Positions 56,040 to 64,000 of a DNA stretch of 64,000 nt are shown here, in pieces; position 1 is the stretch's first letter, and each line of letters begins with the position of its first letter. Position numbers and translations under genes: made by a program. The DNA is taken from NCBI GenBank assembly GCA_033980235.1, contig CM067065.1, forward strand, positions 30,009,155 through 30,073,154, in the 5' to 3' direction. A model generated the notes under the pieces. The model had not been told where the DNA came from. It saw nothing but the letters and a program-made list of their open reading frames with translations, and searched no databases. This DNA is from Diadema setosum. Taxonomy: Eukaryota > Echinodermata > Echinoidea > Diadematoida > Diadematidae.

Positions 56040-57610
56040 AGCCGGATGTTTGCCTTTAGTTTTGAAAATGAACAGCGGTAACTATCGGCTCCGTAAGCTG
56101 CTAGAATAAATGTCAGATGTTTGCTCTTAATTTTGGAAATGAATAACGGTAATATTCGACTCCGTATTATACAAAAATAAATGTCGGATGTTTGCTGATA
56201 CTTTTGGAAATGAATAATGGTAAGATTCAGCTCCGTACGGTGCTGAAATTAATGTCAGATATTTGATTTTGCGTTCGGAAATGAATAAGGATAAAATACG
56301 GCTCCGGAAGATGCTGAAATAAATGTCGAATGTTTCCTTTGACGGTCGAATATAAATGATAATGATATTCAACTACGTACGATGATAGAATAAATGCCGG
56401 AAATTTACTTTTACGTTCGAAAGTAAATAACAATAATATTCAGCTCCGGAAGATGCTAAAGGAAATGTCGAATTATCCCTTTGGCGTTCGGAAATGAATA
56501 ACAATAATAATCAACTTCGTACAACGATGAAATGAATGTTGGATATTTGCTTTTACTTTCGAAAGTGAATAGCAACAACATTCGGCTCCAGAAGATGCTG
56601 AAATAATTGTCAGATAATTGTTTTTACGCTCGGAAGTGAATACAAGTAATATTTTGCTCCATACGATGCTAAATAACTGTCGGATGTTTGCTTTTATGTT
56701 CGAAAGTAAATAGCAATAATGATCAGCTCCGGAAGATGCTAAAATAAATGTTGAATGTTTGCTTTGGCGTTCGGAAATGAATAACAATAGTATTCAACTC
56801 AGTACGATGATGAAATAATTGCTGGATGTTCGCTTTTACGTTCGAAAGTAAATGGCAATAACATTCAGCTCCGGAAGATACTAAAATGTATGTCGAATGA
56901 TCCCTTTGACGTTCGGAAATGAATAACAATGATATTCAGCTCCGTATATATTCGACGATGAAATGCCGAATGTTCGCTTTTACGTTCGAAAGTAAATAGT
57001 GCTCAATAACATTCGGCTTCGGAAGATGCCAAAATAAATGTCAGATGATTGCTTGAACGTTCGGAAGTGAAAAGCAGTATCGACATTCTGCTCCATAATT
57101 AAGATGCTAAAATAAATATCAGACATTTGCTATTTAACATTTCGAAATGAATAACAATAACACTCAGTTGCGTTTGATGTTAAAGTAAATGTCGGATGTC
57201 TGCCTTGACGTTTGAATGTGAAAAACAGTATGCATTCGGCTCCGTGCGATGCTGAAATATGTCAGATGATTCATTTCACTTTCGAAAGTGGACAGCAGTG
57301 ACATTCGGCTCCTTCGATCATAAAATGAATGTCGGGTGTTTGCTTTTGAATTTGGAGATGAATAACGGTAATATTCTGCTCCGTACGATGCTAAAATAAG
57401 TAACAGATTGTTGTTTGTACGTTTGGAAATGATTAACGGTATCAATCGGCTCATAGATGATAAAATAAAGAGCGGATGTTTGCTTTCACGTCCGGAAGGT
57501 GTTAAAATACTTGTAAATGTTGGATGATTGCTTGAATTTCCATCAGAAATAAACAACGGTAACTTTTCCCTCTACGATGCTAAAACAAAATTAATGTCGG
57601 ATGTTTACAA
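56040..57610. repeat. 71-bp satellite array with 142-bp dimers
   Basis: About 22 diverged units. Starts of the xGCTCCG word at 56086, 56157, 56228 and 56299 are 71 bp apart. Two unit types alternate over much of the array: one with TTCGGAAATGAATAACAA...CGTACGATGATGAAAT and one with TTCGAAAGTAAATAGCAA...CTCCGGAAGATGCTAAA, giving a 142-bp higher-order period. Minus-strand open frames of up to 130 codons over it (repeating ISERQ...ILASSGAE) are frame artefacts. Units toward 57600 are more degenerate. Confidence 0.92.
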
Positions 57611-57614
57611 TGTC

Positions 57615-58585
57615 TGCAAATGCTCCCACTTTCTCATTTCAAACGCAATTTTGACCACTTTAATAGGCATCAACTTTTATTATAATCTATAAGCCTATTT
57701 GCGAAATCTTAGAACTCAGAATAACGGTATAAGATGACTAAATTTTCTATTCATTGATTTTAGACGTGGGTACCTGTATCACTTCAGTAATACTTGATAT
57801 TTATTTTTCTGTTTAGTAGGACCGGTAGTTTTGCTTGTTTGTTTTTCTTTTCGGGCCACCGAAATAAAAGTTAGTGTGGAGCCCTGGCCTTTTGTGGATA
57901 AAGTGTCTTGCTGAAAGGCAAATATCGGGCTTCGAGGGGATTGAAACCGCGAACCCGTACCATTAAATTGATTCAGATTTTACTTGTATTTGAAGGTCAA
58001 TTTTAGATAGCTTTATTTTTTTTTTCGGTACAGCTGGGGCTCCATGCGCATTTATTTACAACAACAGTATAACTTGTAATCGGAAGACGAGCAGAAAGAA
58101 TGTCAGCACCAGGAGTAATCGCATCGGGCCGAAAGGGGAAAAGGAAAAGTAATATATCCTGAATCTACCCCCCACATCGACAAGAAGACAAATGAAAAAA
58201 AAAAAGAAAAGAAAATGAATTGACCCACATGACGCATAATTTTGGAAAATCTGCGGGATATTCGTTATTTCATTTTGCTGTGTTCAAACTATACACCAGT
58301 ATAGCTTTTCGAGTGTGATCTTAATGCGTATGATTGTTCTATGGACTTTAAGTTTATAATGCGAAAGAGGGTAACTATACAACAATTAACGACATTGATA
58401 ACGCCAAACAATAGGAAATTTTAGAGTGCAAGAAAAATAAGACGTCCCGGAAGTACGCCAGACATCATAATTGCTTTTTTTGTTCCTTTCTAGCTCCACA
58501 GCATCACCTAGGAAAATCGATTTGACCAAGAACAAAAGCGCGTCCCTCTTTTCTTTCTGGGCAATACCTTCCCCTGGCCCTAATC
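57615..58585. other. Element interior, no gene recognised
   Basis: A tRNA-like minus-strand fragment (GGTTCGCGGTTTCAATCCCC, 57935-57955) suggests a SINE remnant. Otherwise no supportable feature. Confidence 0.4.
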
Positions 58586-58587
58586 CT

Positions 58588-58712
58588 AACCATAACCCAA
58601 ACTCCTCACCCTAAACCTAACCCTAATCTTTACTCTAACCTTACCATTAACCAGTATTCGGGGGAGGGGGGGGGGGGGGGTAATTGCCCCCTGGGGTTAA
58701 TTGCCCGGATTA
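58588..58712. repeat. Degenerate telomere-like (CCCTAA)n, G run and TAATTGCCC repeats
   Basis: CCTAATCCTAACCATAACCC, ACCCTAAACCTAACCCTAATC and CTCTAACCTTACCATTAACC form about 12 degenerate CCCTAA units. A G run follows (58664-58680), then TAATTGCCCCCTGGGGTTAATTGCCC. It is interstitial, inside the 5.26-kb element. Confidence 0.8.
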
Positions 58713-58874
58713 GGTTGCAACACACAACAAAAACCTCTTCCCTATAGCCCTACACCTTCCCGATCTCCGTGTGTTGTCAGGTGAAACGACATGTTCAAAT
58801 ACAAGAATAAAACAACAGTAGGTATATTGATTGAAACTCGACACCCATTCATGCCAGCCAGGCCAGGCTGAAAT

Positions 58875-59101
58875 GTAACTTCAAAGCACATTCCGACAGC
58901 TGGCTGGCAAAACCACATGGCAAAGGAATTTGCGCGCGCGTGTGGATTGCTCAATAAAATTGGAGGGCCTGGGAGCGGGAAAACAAGGGTGATTAATACC
59001 GAGTATGAGTTATCAAAAGCAGACCTTTCGAACAATTGCAAACGTCATGATACTATTTTGTCTTCCTTTTGGACTGAAGAAAAAATCACAAAGACGAGTT
59101 G
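58875..59101 (+). other. Small ORF with P-loop-like GGPGSGKTRV
   Basis: In the frame open from the stop before 58875 to TGA at 59101, GLLNKIGGPGSGKTRVINTE contains a perfect Walker A (GxxGxGKT) followed by RV, as in UvrD-like helicases and some kinases. GGT/GAT at the end of GKTR could be a donor (AGG then GTGATT). No Walker B or further motifs follow. A single GxxxxGKT is expected about once by chance in this much six-frame sequence, so this is a captured exon fragment or coincidence. Confidence 0.2.
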
Positions 59102-59224
59102 AGTACACGTTGTATCACAATTTTTTTTACATAGCCATGCAAAACGATTACTACACTCATGTCTTGACAAGAAGAATCAATATTCCAAGACAAATACAAA
59201 GCAGCCTCGGGTACTGACGGTGAC

Positions 59225-59415
59225 AAGAAACGCCACGCATTCACGATGCATGTTGGGGAGCAACAGAGAGGTGGGAAGAGACTCTTCCCGCCTCCCTGGG
59301 AGCAACATGGAGTTGGCAGGGAGGGGTGATCCTGGAGTTTGTGAGAACTTCCCGATACTCCGTGACAACAGGGAGGTGGAAGAGAGACACTCCACCTCCT
59401 GGTGACAACACGACT
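59225..59415. repeat. Imperfect GAGGTGG / CCACCTCC repeats
   Basis: GGGAGCAACA recurs at 59255 and 59298 and GTGACAACA at 59361 and 59401. GAGGTGGGAAGAGACTCTTC and GGGAGGTGGAAGAGAGACAC each pair with a following CCTCC-rich part. A small local repeat with hairpins. Confidence 0.55.
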
Positions 59416-60735
59416 GTGGCGATCTCAAAGCATGGACCCTACCACGCCCAGCAAATCTGCGTGCTACTTCTCAAAATTTGAAGGAACTTTGTCTCTGATC
59501 TGTTGAGTTGTTTTTGCTGAATATCAGGAGCTTTTCATGCCTGACGTTCAAATGGGTGGTTGCCAAAAATTTTATAATCTATAAATCTGTCAGTAATTTA
59601 TTTTAGGCTGTTGATGCTGCCGTAAAAACATTAGAAATTTCATAGGAACTAGTCAGGATAAAGATTAAAAAAAAAATCTCCGCACAAAATAAATACAAGT
59701 ATTTTTTATTGTCATTGGTAGTCAAATTTGTGTTATACAGATATGATTAAAGCAATAGGTATAGTATTAACTATTGTATCACAAGTAGTAACACTTTCAT
59801 GGTAAGTTTGACGTTTTAAACGGCTATATTAAGTTCACAAAAATCGCAGGAGACTTTTTTTTAAAGGAGTGCAACCATTTCTAAACGTGAAGGCATGTTT
59901 CATGAAAGGGGAAAAAAGAATCAACGTTTGTAATCCTGGGTCTTCGACTTGAGCTATCTTTAATTAAACATTCCTTCTCTGTTCATCTCCAAGACCCCAG
60001 ACTGTTCATGACCTCCGAGAATGCGCCAGTACGCGCGGTTTCTTCTGTTGATTGGTCTCTCTCTCTCTCCACCCCTCCCCATTCCCAACTCTAGCACCTT
60101 GGCATCGTGGGATTTTTCATGTTTCTGGGTAAACTTTCATGTGAAGAGTGCCTATCAAGTCACCACTTGACTTACCTGCTGGCAGTGTAATAATGCGAGC
60201 AGAAAGTGGTAGACATTTTCTTCTGCTGCAGCTACTTTTACTGCCGAAATACTCGGCTTTGTCACCACACACTACCACCAGTTATTCGGCGAGACACACG
60301 TTGTGACTTTGTGTATTGGAATATAAATGGACTTTTGCACCTTCCTGAATTGAGTAAGTGTCTGACAGTTGTTGAAATCGTGACATCGCTAACGTTAGAC
60401 AGTCGGCGTTAGTTTTAGGCTTGCGTATGCGTGATTTCATGGGTTCAATGTTCGATGGAATATGTTGGCTGTGGGGAAAAATGTGGCTTCGAAATTTTTG
60501 CTTGCACGATTCCATTGACTGCGCCCATGAGTACAAATTTGACGACCATGACAACACGACATTGCCAGGGGAGTTCTGCTCAACTACAAAATCTTTTCGG
60601 TATTTGATATCGCTATTAAATGCCTTCCGCGCCGACAGGAATTGTCCGTAGTAAATATTACGAACGACAGTTACTTAACCGAGGCATCTCCGAGTCTCGC
60701 AATTTCCGAGATTTCTTGCCAGTCCACATGACAAG
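59416..60735. other. Element interior, no gene recognised
   Basis: Overlapping open frames at 60206-60651 (both strands, up to 91 codons) match nothing known to me. A (CT)n run lies at 60055-60070. Confidence 0.4.
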
Positions 60736-60885
60736 TCCGCTAACGCAAGATCTAAAAATTAACGCACAGTAACGATCTGTAACGCACATTAACGATCTGT
60801 AACGATCTGTAACGATCATTCACGCACGGTGATCGTTAATTTTGTAACGCAGAAAGATTAACGCAGTACCGATCGGCGCTTGCGT
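60736..60885. repeat. Right subterminal GTAACGATC array
   Basis: Six or more TAACGATCTG / TAACGCAC words, similar to but not identical with the left zone, directly inside the right terminal repeat. Confidence 0.85.
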
Positions 60886-61399
60886 TACACGTAAATTTAA
60901 CGCAAAGTTTCTTTTGGTATATACTGTATTGCAAACTATTTTTACCATCTGCCGTTCATTCTCTGGTAGGCAAAAAAAAAAACCCCAAAACAAAAAACAA
61001 AAACAAAAACAAAAAGTGTTTATCCACGACAGCTTTCCAAGTAATACAGCAACCTTTTGTTAAATCATTCTTCTTGGAAATCTGACATTTAGGTTTTGTT
61101 TTTGTTTTGTTTTAGCACACTAACCCACAAAACAAAGTGGTATTCTTATCCGTGCTCACTCGACAGGTTGGATTCAAAACCAAAAGCAGTGATTTGTATT
61201 AAAGATTGCACCACATTACATTTGTATGTTCTTGGTAGTATTGATATTGCAAACACTGATGGATTTCGGGTTTCTAGTGTCAGGAAGAATTACATTGTAT
61301 ATGCAGACCTTATTCTGGTTCACAGTGCACTGCTACATGTATATAACAATCAGAAGCAAAACCTCAATCAGTCTTTGCATGTTTTATATGTGATGTACG

Positions 61400-61400
61400 T

Positions 61401-61439
<39 letters not shown>

Positions 61440-61440
61440 A
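61400..61440. repeat. (GT)n microsatellite
   Basis: About 17 copies of GT, ending GCGCAC. Confidence 0.97.
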
Positions 61441-61489
61441 CACTGTACATGTACAAGTGTACAGTACTTGTCCAAAAGAGAGGTTTAGT

Positions 61490-61810
61490 TACCCCATGCT
61501 AATGCGCAAGTCAGTTTCTAATGGTTACAATTTGTTAATCTGAAGTTTTGCTAATTCCAAAAATGAAATACAAAGGTTTGTTATTCCCTGGGATAACTAA
61601 TGAAAATGAAATAAAATTTGTTCGTCCAAAGGTTTGTTAATCCAAAAATGAAACAAAGTTCACAATACTATAAGGTGCATTATTCCAAAGCACACATACA
61701 TTGTATTCCCTTATACGATGTACCATGATGTTTATTAATTGGGAAATGAAATAAGAATTGTCATTCCAAAGTATAATTGATCTAAAAATGAAATGGGCAA
61801 TTCCGCAGTT
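61490..61810. repeat. Dispersed CCAAAGGTTTGTTAATCC-type motif repeat
   Basis: GGTTTGTTATTCC (61571), GGTTTGTTAATCC (61631), CATTATTCCAAAG (61678) and TTGTCATTCCAAAG (61756), mostly followed by (AA)ATGAAAT. Irregular spacing of 50-75 bp. In style it recalls the GGTCTAAT cluster at 15.5 kb. Confidence 0.55.
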
Positions 61811-62154
61811 AGGTGGACATGACATGGATAAAAGAAATGTGCCTCTTTATCTTACCCTTTGATCTAGGTATCAACTAATGCCATGGATGTTCACCAATCA
61901 TTAGGGTCTTTCAAATTCAGTAGATTTTATTTTTCGTATTTATTGATTTTGCGAGATCTAAAACCATCATTTAAAATGTACATGTGGGACTGGGGACGCT
62001 GAAATTCACTTAAATGCAAATTACAGTGGGTTCCTTTGAAATTTTTTCCTCAAAGTTTTGCTAAAGGGTAAAAGATGAATACATTTACATACTCCAGAAG
62101 TCATGTGACATTTTGTCAATTACAAAAGGGTGAAATGACCTGCGGAATTACTCC

Positions 62155-63115
62155 GGACAAATGTAACGTTACTAACCGTAACGTTACTAACCATGCTTTT
62201 GGGGGTCTAGCTAAAAAATTATCGGTCGAACTGCTAAAAAAATTTGCATGAACATATGTCATGATGCAATAATTGAAATTAATGCAACACTTTGTTTGAA
62301 GTAACTTGAATTTTTGCACACTTTTTGTTACAAGACATTGATTTTTTTGTCATGTCCTTTTTTCGTAACGTTACTAACCAGCCCTTTAAGTTGCTATAGC
62401 AATTGTAATATTTCTTGGATTGTGTTCATTCTTTTCTGTATCATAAACCTGGGAAGGATGAACATATTTTTGACATAATTTTAACTTGAAATAAATAAAT
62501 GGTAATTTAGTGGTAAAAACAAATATGGGCAATTCCACGGTAGGTAGGACACAGATGCCGAAAATTCAAAATGATATTTGTTTCAAACACCATACATTTT
62601 CAGACAATACTTGAGTTGAAGTTTTAAGAATCATTATGTTTTTCAATAAAAGCAGCCATTTTGATTTTCAAAATGGCTGCCAAAATATGCCTATAACTCA
62701 ATGGTAAGAAAGAGTGTATTGTCACATAATTTATCCTCTGTATATCCACTTTGCTACTACTCTAAACAACAATTTTTTATATGTATGCAGTTACCAGACA
62801 AGTCTTTTACCACATGATAGAAAGAAAAAGCTGGTTGCTTTAAAGAATTTTATAAAAACTTTTAATTAGTTTGACAATGATGGATGTAACGTCAGTTACC
62901 AAAAACAAGGAATTTTTAACTTTATTCATCAAAGAAAGTGAGCTTTATGATGTAACTTAGGATTTCTAATGTATGCCCATATGCCTTCCTTTCAATACCA
63001 GAAACTAAGGATACTTGGCATACTGGAGAGTCAAATGAACACATCAAAATGTGTAACGTCAGTTACCGAAACGTCATATACCAGTATGTAACGTCAGTTA
63101 CCATGACAGTAATTG
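62155..63115. repeat. Dispersed GTAACGTTACTAACC / GTAACGTCAGTTACC motifs
   Basis: GTAACGTTACTAACC occurs at 62163, 62179 and 62367. GTAACGTCAGTTACC occurs at 62887, 63053 and 63090. GGGCAATTCC(G/A)C appears at 61796 and 62527. The motifs are short, near-palindromic and irregularly spaced. Intervening sequence is AT-rich and non-coding. Confidence 0.65.
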
Positions 63116-63203
63116 TAACTTAGGCAATTTTTTTGACTTTAGGCCATTTCAATACATCTGGGAAGTCAAAGGTTATCAACAAAGAGCAGTGCTCAATCCC
63201 TTT

Positions 63204-63287
63204 GATAGGGAATGATGTCATCACCATGGTACACTGTATGTCCATGATAGGGAATGATGTCATCACCATGGTACACTGTATGTCCAT
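63204..63287. repeat. Exact 42-bp tandem duplication
   Basis: A unit beginning GATAGGGAATGATGTCATCA and ending CTGTATGTCCAT occurs twice with no mismatch (63204-63245, 63246-63287). Each unit carries GATGTCATC, a CRE/AP-1-like palindrome. Confidence 0.95.
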
Positions 63288-64000
63288 GGATACGTTTTTT
63301 TTTTTGTTCATTTTATCTGAAATCTATTTATTTATCATATTTTTTTTTGGGTGGAGGGGGCTTGAGCTTTTGATTTCCGGTTCAGCACAAGTTTAAGGTT
63401 AAATCAGCTGGAAGTTTAGGCTTACCACATGCAATATATAATGCACTCAAATTACTATACAGTACATTCACAGTCCTACGGGATGATAAAGCTACCAAAT
63501 TTGTAGGCCTAATCAATGATGTGGTTGCATGGTAACCACCTTTTTCTATTAAAAAGCTTGTGTACAGCTGTATACCAACAGTTTTATAATCTTTACTAAT
63601 GACTACTTTTGCTAGCATTTTTCTTTTTTTCTGGAAGCTTAGTGAAGTTTCTACCTCAAGGCAAATGCAGGAAGAGATATATTTCTTCGCTTGCACTTAA
63701 ATGTTTGGTTTAGTTAATATGGCACATCTTGAAATGGTACATAAGCAGGCCTGACATAAGGCATGTACTGTCATTACTGTTTGAAACTAACACGTTGCTC
63801 AACGTTTAACACTAATGTTGCTCAAGGTCAGAGGTGATTCTAGGGTAAAATAAAAAACTGTTCATATTTGTTGATTACTTTATTTCATTAATGCAGGGAC
63901 ATTTTTGTAATACATGATGATTATGAACAGGACGATTCGTTTATATTGATCTTAGAATTGTTTCATTGCAAAGTCCTATTTCTTGGTATCTGGGATGTAT
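63288..64000. other. No gene recognised
   Basis: AT-rich to the window edge. A 104-codon minus frame (63382-63696) has no recognisable domain and is not CRK SH2. Confidence 0.45.

Larger units (their letters stand above)
55670..60926. mobile_element. 5.26-kb TIR element with TA target, satellite inside
   Basis: Left end CAGTATATACCAAAATAAAC and right end (inverse) CAGTATATACCAAAAGAAAC continue as paired ACTTTGCGTTAA for about 30 bp, with a second paired block GTTACGC/TAACGCAAGCGC. TA flanks both sides (55668-55669, 60927-60928). Subterminal zones (55690-55870 and 60740-60880) are packed with TAACGAT/GTAACG words. The interior holds a 71-bp satellite (56040-57610), a telomere-like tract (58588-58650), a P-loop-like small ORF and unrecognised sequence. 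No transposase ORF is visible (longest frame about 130 codons), so it appears non-autonomous. Confidence 0.85.

Noticed and set aside
56127..57556. Series of minus-strand frames with recurring ISERQ and ASSGAE
   Set aside because: They arise from the 71-bp satellite. The unit length is not a multiple of three, so a periodic protein is not encoded, and stops break every frame.
42201..64000. CRK SH2 exon
   Set aside because: I scanned minus-strand open frames for a FLVRDS-like core and for the ALFDF strand of SH3N and found none. It is probably beyond the window.

Overview
This window looks like intron- and repeat-rich nuclear DNA of a marine invertebrate deuterostome. An echinoderm, perhaps a sea urchin, is my best guess. 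The basis is AT-rich non-coding sequence with long (TA)n tracts, split exons with eukaryotic splice sites, degenerate non-LTR and BEL/Pao retroelement pieces, tRNA-derived SINEs, and very many fold-back MITEs. Several MITEs resemble ones I associate with sea urchin genomes. There is no operon structure, rRNA gene, intact tRNA gene or CRISPR array, and very little of the window is host coding sequence.

Recognisable host coding sequence. (1) On the minus strand, three exons of a CRK/CRKL-type SH2-SH3 adaptor gene: the N-terminal SH3 exon (41968..42141), a micro-exon of about 45-55 nt that joins the linker to the second SH3 domain (40181..40225 or slightly longer), and the last coding exon (37262..37459) with the rest of the C-terminal SH3 and the stop codon. 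The SH2 exon was not found. It probably lies beyond position 64000, which would make 42.1-64 kb a long CRK intron. (2) On the plus strand, the last coding exon (18994..19179) of a protein with a C-terminal C3HC4 RING finger, probably an E3 ubiquitin ligase. (3) On the plus strand, two phase-compatible exon candidates (31986..32155 and 33425..33481) of an unrecognised gene that would converge on CRK.

Layout. 1-6 kb: microsatellites and fold-back elements, including a nested one at 4.37-5.03 kb. 6.45-9.0 kb: a 5'-truncated, frameshifted LINE of the CR1/L2/Jockey type. 9-18 kb: tRNA-like SINE pieces, (TA)n, LINE 3' ends, hairpin MITEs and a perfect 52-bp palindrome. 18-21 kb: a 247-bp MITE, a 53-bp minisatellite, the RING exon, then TA- and TTAA-flanked MITEs. 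21-31 kb: mostly unannotatable, with hairpin MITEs and a BEL/Pao fragment. 31-42 kb: the candidate gene and the CRK exons with G-rich and hexamer repeats. 42-55 kb: SINEs and a chain of TTAA-flanked fold-back elements with nested insertions. 55.67-60.93 kb: a 5.26-kb element with terminal inverted repeats and a TA flank on each side, carrying a dimeric 71-bp satellite array. 61-64 kb: dispersed short-motif repeats and a 42-bp tandem duplication.

The host genes do not obviously work together; CRK links tyrosine-phosphorylated proteins to proline-rich effectors. The dominant feature is the layered activity of several families of non-autonomous DNA transposons. The most unusual items are the 5.26-kb satellite-bearing element, the chain of three different TTAA MITEs that share their target-site tetranucleotides, and the very short CRK inter-SH3 linker with an ambiguous micro-exon splice.
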